7,037 bases of DNA from Micromonosporaceae bacterium (GTDB lineage Bacteria; Actinomycetota; Actinomycetes; Mycobacteriales; Micromonosporaceae). The stretch is from contig JADGGF010000231.1 in NCBI GenBank assembly GCA_019690055.1, positions 1-7,037 of the forward strand, in the 5' to 3' direction. This document shows positions 1-4,763 of this stretch, piece after piece. The first letter of the stretch is position 1. Each line of letters starts with the position of its first letter. Both the position numbers and the translations under genes were made by a program. The notes beneath the pieces were generated by a model. The model searched no databases and was not told the origin of the DNA. It saw only the letters and a list, made by a program, of their open reading frames with translations.

Positions 1-1
1 G

Positions 2-478
2 GCGTGGCTGCAGGCGACCCCGCCGACCGAGGTCGCGCAACACTACGTCAGCACATTCGACCTGCGTCGGCAGTGCGCGCTGTACCTGACGTACTACCGC
101 TACGGCGACACCCGCAAGCGCGGAATGGCCCTGCTGGCGTTCAAAGCCGCCTACCGCTCGGCCGGTTTCGAGCCGACCGACGCCGAACTGCCGGACTACC
201 TGCCGCTCGTGCTCGACTTCGCCGCGCTGTCACCCCGCGGCGAGCGTCTGCTTCAGGGCCACCGCGGCGACCTGGAGCTGCTGCGCCGCGCGGTCCACCA
301 GGCCGGCTCACCGTACGGTCACGTCATCGATGCGGTCTGCGCCCAGCTGCCGAAACCGGGCCCGCACGACCTCACGGTGGTCCGGCGGGCGTGGGGCCGG
401 GAACCTCCGAGCGAGCCGGTCGGCCTGGAACCCTTCGCGCCGCCGGAGTACCTGACGTCCGCGGGGGTCCGGCCATGA
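2..478 (+). CDS. narJ: NarJ, nitrate reductase assembly chaperone (3' part only)
   Basis: The gene is cut by the left edge; 158 codons are visible, in the frame beginning at base 2, and end at a TGA. NarJ is a cytoplasmic chaperone that binds apo-NarGH and holds it competent for molybdenum cofactor insertion and membrane attachment to NarI; it is not part of the final enzyme. The visible start carries the family's conserved block HYVSTFDLRRQCALYLTYYR, followed by YGDTRKRGMALL and then ELPDYLPLVLDF, which is characteristic of NarJ/NarW. The C-terminal tail (PEYLTSAGVRP) is variable in the family. The stop overlaps the narI start as ATGA, so translational coupling is likely and both belong to one nar operon. 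An ATG at 125 is internal to the conserved region and is not the real start. No frame damage is seen. Confidence 0.93.
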   Translation, partial: AWLQATPPTEVAQHYVSTFDLRRQCALYLTYYRYGDTRKRGMALLAFKAAYRSAGFEPTDAELPDYLPLVLDFAALSPRGERLLQGHRGDLELLRRAVHQAGSPYGHVIDAVCAQLPKPGPHDLTVVRRAWGREPPSEPVGLEPFAPPEYLTSAGVRP

Positions 479-1221
479 CCAACGTGACCGCCGGGGAGAT
501 CTTCTGGTGGGTGATCCTCCCCTACATCGCGCTCGTCGTCTTCGTGGTCGGCCACGTCTGGCGCTGGCGCTACGACCAGTTCGGCTGGACCAGCCGATCC
601 ACGCAGCTCCAGGAACGTCGCCTCCTCCGCTGGGGCGGTCCGCTGTTCCACTACGGCACCTTCGCCGCCATCGCCGGTCACGCGATCGGCATCCTCATCC
701 CCGCCTCGTGGGCCGAGGCCATCGGCATCAGCCCACACACCTACCACCGATTCGCCTCCGCCGCCGGCACGGTCGCCGCCGTGTTCGTCATCGCTGGGGT
801 CGTGGTGCTGGCCGGGCGGCGCATCCTGGTACGCCGGGTACGGGCGACCACGGACGCGGTGGACTGGTTGGCGCTCGTGCTGCTCCTCATCGGCATCCTG
901 ACCGGAATCGCGCCGACGCTGCTCAGCCTGGTCAACGAACACGACTACCGGACCACCGTCGCGCCCTGGTTCCGGGGCCTGTTCATCGGTCGACCCGACG
1001 TCAAGGCCATCACCAAGGCACCGCTCATCTTCCAGGTACACGCCACCGCCGCCTGGGTGCTCTTCGCGGTCTGGCCGTTCAGCCGGCTGGTCCACGCGTG
1101 GTCGGTTCCGCTGTTCTACCTGTGGCGACCGTACATTGTGTACCGTTCCCGGCAGGCGCGGCGCCCGGCCGAGCCCGGCACCTCCGGGCGCCGCTGGCGC
1201 AAGATCGGCGCACCGTACTGA
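475..1221 (+). CDS. narI: NarI, respiratory nitrate reductase gamma subunit (cytochrome b)
   Basis: This 248-residue integral membrane protein takes electrons from quinol on the outer side of the membrane and passes them through two b hemes to NarH and NarG. It has about five membrane segments, roughly residues 9-27, 57-76, 94-114, 130-153 and 184-203. Four histidines fit the known heme ligands: H59 (in LFHYG) and H69 (in AGHAIG) are 10 apart, and H189 (in FQVHA) and H207 (in RLVHAW) are 18 apart, the same spacings as H56/H66 and H187/H205 of E. coli NarI. Length is normal. The ATG start overlaps the narJ stop and has a GGGGG run (463-467) seven bases upstream. An upstream in-frame extension to base 4 is open only because it overlaps narJ in another frame. 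The C-terminus is Arg-rich. The gene looks intact and is the last of its operon, given the palindromes that follow. Confidence 0.95.
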   Translation: MTNVTAGEIFWWVILPYIALVVFVVGHVWRWRYDQFGWTSRSTQLQERRLLRWGGPLFHYGTFAAIAGHAIGILIPASWAEAIGISPHTYHRFASAAGTVAAVFVIAGVVVLAGRRILVRRVRATTDAVDWLALVLLLIGILTGIAPTLLSLVNEHDYRTTVAPWFRGLFIGRPDVKAITKAPLIFQVHATAAWVLFAVWPFSRLVHAWSVPLFYLWRPYIVYRSRQARRPAEPGTSGRRWRKIGAPY

Positions 1222-1259
1222 GGGACGGCCGGCCCGGCGGGCAACCACGCCGCCGCCCG

Positions 1260-1314
1260 CCCCGGCCGGGGCGTAATGGCTCGAGAGGGGGAGCGCCTTA
1301 CGCCCCCCCTCTCG
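1260..1314 (+). terminator. Palindrome-rich terminator region after narI
   Basis: This lies between narI and the convergent small membrane protein gene and contains three inverted repeats. CCCCGGCCGGGG is a perfect 12-bp palindrome (1260-1271). GGGGCGTAA (1268-1276) pairs with TTACGCCCC (1298-1306). CGAGAGGGGG (1282-1291) pairs with CCCCCTCTCG (1305-1314), with an inner GCG/CGC. The last two compete for bases 1305-1306. No T-tract follows on the plus strand, as is common in actinomycetes. Position between convergent genes suggests transcription stops here from one or both sides. Confidence 0.6.
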
Positions 1315-1381
1315 TCGTGCCCCGATAGCTCAGGGCGTAGCAACTGCAGGCGTGTCGGCCAGGATGAAGGGTATGGGCCTA

Positions 1382-1801
1382 TCAGGGTGTAGGTGCAGGT
1401 GGCTCGACGGGCCGCGGCTCGTCGGCCGGCGCATGGTGGTGAACGTACCGGCGCAGTGCCAGGACCCACAGAACAACGGCTAGGACCACGAACAAACCGC
1501 CAACCGGCAACCCGATGTTGCGGATCAGAAGGTCCACCTCGTGGCTCCTGGCCCTCTTCTCCTGCATCTCCTGGTAGGTACCGCCACCGCCGTTTCCGCT
1601 CCAGTCGATGCATTGATCCTGCGGGGTCATCACCTCGTCCCCGCACATCGGCGGGTCACTCGGATCGTAGTCGCCGACCCGGAAGCTCACGACGATGCCG
1701 ACTGCCAGCACCACAAGCCCCGTCACGAAGATGAAGGTCGCAAGCTTGGCAAGACCGCTGCCCTTCGTACCCGAAGATGGGGCGGGGGGATTGGGTTGCA
1801 C
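1382..1801 (-). CDS. Small two-helix membrane protein with Cys-containing outer loop
   Basis: The protein has 139 residues and no assigned function. It has a Pro/Ser/Gly-rich N-terminus (residues 1-16), a first membrane helix at about 20-40, a loop of about 55 residues, a second helix at about 97-116, then HHH and a Pro-rich tail. The loop holds C53 and C64 in the pattern MCGDEVMTPQDQC, a Gly-run GNGGGG, then TYQEMQEK. I recognise this layout (M-P-x-D-x-C, Gly stretch, T/SY-x-E-M) from uncharacterised actinobacterial membrane proteins, from memory only. Two cysteines in a probable extracytoplasmic loop could form a disulfide; this is inference. The GTG start is chosen because AAAGGGG lies eight bases upstream and hydrophobic coding begins soon after. 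It converges on narI and is transcribed alone; a link to nitrate respiration is not shown. Confidence 0.8.
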   Translation of the reverse strand: MQPNPPAPSSGTKGSGLAKLATFIFVTGLVVLAVGIVVSFRVGDYDPSDPPMCGDEVMTPQDQCIDWSGNGGGGTYQEMQEKRARSHEVDLLIRNIGLPVGGLFVVLAVVLWVLALRRYVHHHAPADEPRPVEPPAPTP

Positions 1802-1809
1802 GCAGACTG

Positions 1810-1816
1810 CCCCTTT
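1810..1816 (-). promoter_or_regulatory. Ribosome binding site fixing a GTG start
   Basis: Read on the minus strand this is AAAGGGG, separated by eight bases from the GTG at 1801-1799. There is no in-frame ATG near the beginning of the small membrane protein, so this site is the main reason for choosing the GTG. Confidence 0.6.
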
Positions 1817-1887
1817 CTGTGTTGGTGCACGTACTCAGCTTCCGTGCATCGATGCTACTGCAGTTCGATCTGACTCTCGATGGGCTT

Positions 1888-2340
1888 CCCCCTCTATACG
1901 ATCGGGTCACGGAGAGTGATGGTCGGGAAAGCATCTCTGCGACAAGATAGATGATCGTACGCATGTACCAGATGTGCGGTAGCCGTGGGCGTTGGCCCGG
2001 GCGGCCTGGATGAGCGAGTTGGCGAGCCGGTCCCGCTGCGCCTTGACCGCGCTTCCCGCCGGCCGGGTGGTGAGGTGGGTGCGGTGCCAGGCCAGGACGC
2101 CGTCCCAGTTGCGGCAGAGCATGGCGACGACGTCCTTGATGGGCGGCAATCGGCGTCCCGGCCGGGCGTGGCGAACAGCACTGGTCGGCTGGCGAGGTCC
2201 ATGACGATGCCGACGTAGTCCTGGCCTCGGGCGACGGCGCCTTCGTTCACACCGTCATCATCCACTGTGGATAAATCCAGCTTGGACCGCTCCCGGGACA
2301 GGTGATGGTCCACCACCCGTCGGCCCGACGTTGGCATCGA
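1888..2340 (-). pseudogene. Broken ISL3-family transposase remnant
   Basis: Three pieces of one transposase lie in order on the minus strand but in three different frames. The first (about 2337-2160) reads VARGQDYVGIVMDLASRPVL and FATPGRDA, matching the first catalytic-Asp strand region of ISL3-type DDE transposases. The second (about 2149-1975) reads LPPIKDVVAMLCRNWDGVLA, then ANSLIQAARANAHGYRT, which matches the family's C-terminal part. The third (1964 downward) reads MRTIIYLVAEML, matching the last segment. Between the first two pieces roughly a hundred or more residues, including the second catalytic Asp, are missing, so a deletion accompanies the first frame change. The N-terminal zinc-finger and helix-turn-helix part is absent. 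The element cannot make an active enzyme. No terminal inverted repeats or target duplications could be recognised. Family assignment is from remembered motifs. Confidence 0.75.
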
Positions 2341-2548
2341 GCCGAACGTCTACCCGCGGGCAACACTGAGCTCGCATTGGTCCGATGTGGACAGCAACGC
2401 CCAGTGGCGAGCGCTGGATTTCTTCAGGGAAGGCATGTACCTCGGGCGAGTTCACGCTGGGCCCTATTCGGTGAACGCGCACCTGCGCCAAGACGGGACC
2501 TTCGGCCCGTGTGCTCGGTCAGCCCCAAGGGCGAATGTGTGTCCCTAG
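2306..2548 (+). other. Unrecognised open reading stretch, possible gene remnant or short leader ORF
   Basis: This is 80 sense codons from just after a TGA at 2303-2305 to a TAG at 2546. There is no ATG until 2435, though GTG occurs at 2387. The translation looks protein-like (for example WSDVDSNAQWRALDFFREGM and YLGRVHAGPYSVNAHLRQDG), and about three quarters of third positions are G/C, lower than in the clear genes. No family was recognised. The ATG at 2435 has AGGGA four bases upstream and would give 37 residues ending directly before the inverted repeat at 2549. It could be the tail of a gene truncated by the neighbouring IS, a small leader ORF, or chance. The rest of the gap down to base 2593 holds only the palindromes listed separately. 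Confidence 0.2.
2495..2508. promoter_or_regulatory. DosR/DevR-like box upstream of the TDT transporter gene
   Basis: GGGACCTTCGGCCC is an imperfect palindrome fitting 11 of 14 core positions of the mycobacterial DosR consensus GGGACTWWAGTCCC as I remember it. Its centre lies about 92 bp before the ATG of the TDT gene. A second copy, 12 of 14 identical on the opposite strand, lies upstream of the DGC gene. Binding by a DosR-type regulator is inference. Confidence 0.4.
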
Positions 2549-2565
2549 TCTCTGACGGTCAGAGA
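2549..2565. promoter_or_regulatory. Perfect inverted repeat before the TDT gene (candidate operator)
   Basis: TCTCTGAC and GTCAGAGA flank a single G, a perfect 8-bp inverted repeat 28 bases before the TDT start codon. A hexamer TAGTCT (2546-2551), compatible with a TANNNT -10 element, overlaps its left end, so a repressor could cover the promoter. In RNA it could fold as a 7-bp stem with a CGG loop. Which of these applies cannot be told from sequence. Confidence 0.4.
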
Positions 2566-2593
2566 AGCTTCACCGCACGGACAAGGACGATGC

Positions 2594-3646
2594 ATGGCGG
2601 TCCGAAACCTGTACCCCGGGTACTTCGCCCTCGTCATGGCGACGGGCATCTGCTCGACGGCCCTGCTGGACACCGGCCACCATCGAGCGTCGGCGGCGCT
2701 GCTCGGCGTGGCGGCGGTCGCGTTTGTCGTGCTCGTCGCGCTGCTCACATGGCGAGCGATCCGATACCGCCAGCACCTGCTCGCCGACCTCGGAGCGCCA
2801 GAGAAAGCCTACGCCTTCTTTACGTTCACGGCCGCGGGCAACGTGCTGGCCGCGCGAATCCTGGCCGACGGGCACCGCACCGTCGCGCTCGCCCTCGCTG
2901 TCGTGGGCGGGCTGGCCTGGCTCGTGCTGTCCTACGCCATCCCGGTTCGACTCATCCTCGGCCCCCGGCCCCGACCAGTTCTCGCCGGCGTCAACGGCAC
3001 CTGGTTCATCTGGGTGGTCGGCACGCAGTCGATCGCCATCACCTGGGCGATGCTCGACCAGCCGGCGGGCACTTACGCCCGCGTCGCCCCCCTGGTCGCC
3101 GTACTCCTGTGGTCCGTGGGGGTGGTCCTCTACCTCATCGTGGCCACGCTCGTGTTGACGCGCCTGCTCCTCCTCGAGGTGAGGCCGGAGGACCTCACCC
3201 CGCCCTACTGGGTCACCATGGGGGCCACGGCCATTACGGTGCTCGCCGCCGCCAAGATCCTGGGTATGGCGCCATCGCCGGCGGTCGCCGCCACCACCGC
3301 GGTGGTGCACGGGCTGGCCGTGGTCCTGTGGGCTTTCGGAACGTGGCTGATCCCTCTGCTGATCGCCTTCGGCGTCTGGCGGCACGTGCTGAACCGGATC
3401 CGGCTGGAGTATGCACCAACTCTCTGGAGCATCGTCTTCCCGCTGGGGATGTACGCCGTGGCAAGCATGGAACTCGGCGAGGTAGCGCACCTTCCGATCG
3501 TCGCCGGGATCGGGCGGACGTGGACGTGGGTGGCCATCACCGCGTGGCTGGCCGTGTTTGTCGGGCTGTGCACCACACCGCTGCGGGCGATGGCGTCGAA
3601 ACCACAACTGGCCAACGACCGCGGCATCGACAACACGGTGGCGTAG
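2594..3646 (+). CDS. TDT-family (TehA/SLAC1-like) anion transporter or channel
   Basis: This 350-residue, strongly hydrophobic protein has about ten predicted membrane segments, the normal size and topology for the tellurite-resistance/dicarboxylate transporter (TDT) family that includes TehA, Mae1 and plant SLAC1. Family-like blocks are YPGYFALVMATGI (7-19), FFTFTAAGNVLAAR (75-88), NGTWFIWVVGTQSIA (134-148), PPYWVTMGATAI (203-214) and LWSIVFPLGMYAVAS (277-291). The ATG at 2594 has AAGGA (2583-2587) six bases upstream; another ATG at 2590 is out of frame. The family moves monovalent anions, dicarboxylates or sulfite, and plant SLAC1 passes nitrate and chloride. Between nar genes a nitrate or nitrite role is attractive but not shown, and tellurite resistance is an equally generic label. 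It converges on the DGC gene. Upstream lie a DosR-like box and a perfect inverted repeat. Confidence 0.88.
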   Translation: MAVRNLYPGYFALVMATGICSTALLDTGHHRASAALLGVAAVAFVVLVALLTWRAIRYRQHLLADLGAPEKAYAFFTFTAAGNVLAARILADGHRTVALALAVVGGLAWLVLSYAIPVRLILGPRPRPVLAGVNGTWFIWVVGTQSIAITWAMLDQPAGTYARVAPLVAVLLWSVGVVLYLIVATLVLTRLLLLEVRPEDLTPPYWVTMGATAITVLAAAKILGMAPSPAVAATTAVVHGLAVVLWAFGTWLIPLLIAFGVWRHVLNRIRLEYAPTLWSIVFPLGMYAVASMELGEVAHLPIVAGIGRTWTWVAITAWLAVFVGLCTTPLRAMASKPQLANDRGIDNTVA

Positions 3647-3725
3647 CCACAGACCTCCAGCCGAGCTGAGCCACGATGACCGCGAGCCGGGTTGGGCGAT
3701 ATATCGACCATGTGAGTGTCACGGC

Positions 3726-3748
3726 CGGGCCACCGCGGTGCAGGCCCG
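3726..3748. terminator. Hairpin between convergent TDT and DGC genes (weak terminator candidate)
   Basis: CGGGCC (3726-3731) pairs with GGCCCG (3743-3748) around an 11-base loop; the 10-bp palindrome CACCGCGGTG (3731-3740) overlaps the left arm. The structure sits in the 153-bp gap between two converging genes, where a two-way terminator is expected. There is no T-tract. The stem is short for such GC-rich DNA, so chance is possible. Confidence 0.3.
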
Positions 3749-3799
3749 AAGGTTCCGTTGGTCAACCCACCGGTCGGGCCATGTCCACTGAGGACAGAT

Positions 3800-4216
3800 T
3801 TAGGCGCGGGCTGGGTCCGCGAGGGGGCGTGTCTCGTCGTCAACACTGACGGCTGGTGTACCGAGGGCCTCCGCCTCGCTCTGCACAATGCCCAGCAGCC
3901 GCTCGGCGTCGGATGGGTCGAAATCCACGTGCTTGCGCTTGCGCACGCCGTAGCTGCTCAGCACGATATGCCGAGCGGGGGTCAGGCCGTGCCGGCGCAA
4001 CGTCGCGGCGACGCAATGCAAAGGGCAGCCATCCAGGGCCACGATGGGGCGTCCCGACTTCGCCAGACGGACCAGGGATGGCACGTCCCCGCCCACGCCC
4101 GCGATACACGACATCTCTGCAACGCCGAGGCGATCCAGTTGGATAGCCAAATGGTTGGCGAGTTGCGCCGCGCTGGAGCAGCCCGAACACGAGTAGACCA
4201 ACGGCGTCTCGGCCAT
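3800..4216 (-). CDS. DGC-domain putative metal-binding protein
   Basis: This 138-residue soluble protein matches the DGC-domain family, small cysteine-rich proteins usually labelled putative zinc-binding. The defining Asp-Gly-Cys is residues 62-64 in VALDGCPLHC, with C68 nearby. The other conserved cysteines are C10 and C13 in VYSCSGCSSAAQLANHLA and C37 in EMSCIAGVGGD, giving five candidate metal or redox ligands. A second family block, ARHIVLSSYGV, precedes KRKHVDFDP. The C-terminal 25 residues are acidic and variable. The ATG at 4216 is preferred because AGGA lies eight bases upstream and the family begins right there. A longer frame to 4462 adds 82 residues of non-conserved sequence running through the divergent promoter region. 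Its biochemical job is unknown to me. Placement beside narK and moeA suggests a role in anaerobic or nitrogen-oxide metabolism (inference). Confidence 0.85.
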   Translation of the reverse strand: MAETPLVYSCSGCSSAAQLANHLAIQLDRLGVAEMSCIAGVGGDVPSLVRLAKSGRPIVALDGCPLHCVAATLRRHGLTPARHIVLSSYGVRKRKHVDFDPSDAERLLGIVQSEAEALGTPAVSVDDETRPLADPARA

Positions 4217-4290
4217 CACGCGATTCCTGGGGCGAGCGGACGGCTCTGTCACGACGTGGAGGTTAGGCGTTGTCGTGCGGAGTCTGGCCA

Positions 4291-4304
4291 GGGCCGAAAG
4301 TCCT
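4291..4304. promoter_or_regulatory. DosR/DevR-like box in the DGC / narK-side divergent region
   Basis: GGGCCGAAAGTCCT fits 11 of 14 core positions of the remembered DosR consensus GGGACTWWAGTCCC and is 12 of 14 identical to the reverse complement of the box at 2495-2508. Its centre is about 81 bp upstream of the DGC start and 118 bp upstream of the ATG at 4416. A much poorer match (CGGCCATTCGGACC, 4312-4325) is centred exactly 21 bp away, a spacing seen for paired DosR sites. Around it, CACGAC (4250-4255) and GTCGTG (4272-4277) form a loose inverted repeat nearer the DGC start. Confidence 0.4.
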
Positions 4305-4415
4305 CTCTCTGCGGCCATTCGGACCGGTCGCCTTCGCTGACTGGCGCTCGTGCTGGGTGTTGTGTTGGCCTCACCCGGCGCCGCTGGCGCGGGCGCTGAA
4401 AAGAGGTCTAGCGTT

Positions 4416-4763
4416 ATGACGTCGAACGGCAACAAAACCGAGGAAGGCGACGTGGTACCCATCGATCAGAGTGGTACCTATCGATTAGGACGAGCGATGC
4501 CCGCGCTCTCGCCGGGTCCTGAGCTGACGGCACACGGGCCGATCCAGGCGCACGGACCCGCCGCGACAACCCTGTTCGCCTTATGGCCGTTCACCCGTCC
4601 GGTGCACGCGTTCCGCGCCCCCGGCGGCTACCGCACCCAGGCCGATATCGTCAACCGCAGCCGCGACCTCCGGGCGGCCATGGGCCCAGGCCGCCGTGGC
4701 TGGGAGGGTCCACTGACGACTCCCCGCAACCGCGCCACCAGCCACAGTGGAGGATCATCGTGA
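4416..4763 (+). pseudogene. Fossil NarI C-terminus fused to a short ORF upstream of narK
   Basis: The open frame from ATG 4416 (AAGAGG nine bases upstream) encodes 115 residues. Residues 46-86 are plainly derived from the NarI C-terminus: H46 and H64 keep the 18-residue spacing of the last two heme ligands, and LFALWPFTRPVHAF aligns with LFAVWPFSRLVHAW of the intact narI. IVNRSR matches IVYRSR further on. About 18 of 35 aligned residues are identical to that NarI. GPGRRGWE near the end also resembles NarI tails I remember. The first 27 residues match nothing I know, the other membrane helices are missing, and Pro, Arg and Asp now interrupt hydrophobic or conserved places, so no working cytochrome is expected. 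The TGA overlaps the narK GTG start (GTGA), so this frame may still be translated to couple narK. It may be a remnant of a second nar operon or of a narI-narK junction broken by rearrangement. Confidence 0.7.
4452..4488. repeat. Tandem direct repeat, 18-bp units at 19-bp period
   Basis: GTGGTACCCATCGATCAG (4452-4469) is followed after one base by GTGGTACCTATCGATTAG (4471-4488), 16 of 18 identical. Each unit contains the palindromes GGTACC and ATCGAT. The 19-bp period is not a multiple of three, so it does not encode a protein repeat even though it lies inside the open frame starting at 4416. Near two helical turns apart, the units could be tandem binding sites, or a slipped duplication. Confidence 0.7.

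Noticed and set aside
319..1248. A long minus-strand open frame across narJ and narI.
   Set aside because: It is an artefact of high third-position GC in the real plus-strand genes; its translation is charged, low-complexity and unlike any family.
1319..1345. A tRNA-like start (CCCCGATAGCTCAG followed by GTAGCA) downstream of the narI terminator.
   Set aside because: The D-stem does not close properly, and no anticodon arm, GTTCGA T-loop or acceptor 3' strand follows, so it is not a tRNA and too short to call a remnant.
3292..3307. Perfect 16-bp palindrome CACCACCGCGGTGGTG.
   Set aside because: It lies inside the TDT coding region where Thr/Val codons explain it; the shorter CACCGCGGTG at 3731-3740 is likely coincidental in GC-rich DNA.
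3783..3795. GTCC-N5-GGAC pattern also present at 2380-2392, suggesting a shared operator.
   Set aside because: Only eight fixed bases are shared, spacers differ, and neither copy sits at a consistent distance from a gene start.
4377..4390. GGCGCCGCTGGCGC identical to a segment in the 3' end of narI (1187-1200), suggesting another narI fragment.
   Set aside because: A 14-bp GC-rich, self-complementary match can occur by chance in this window, and the flanks do not extend the similarity.
4217..4462. N-terminal extension of the DGC protein to an upstream ATG.
   Set aside because: The added 82 residues lack family similarity and cover the divergent regulatory region; the internal ATG at 4216 has its own ribosome binding site.
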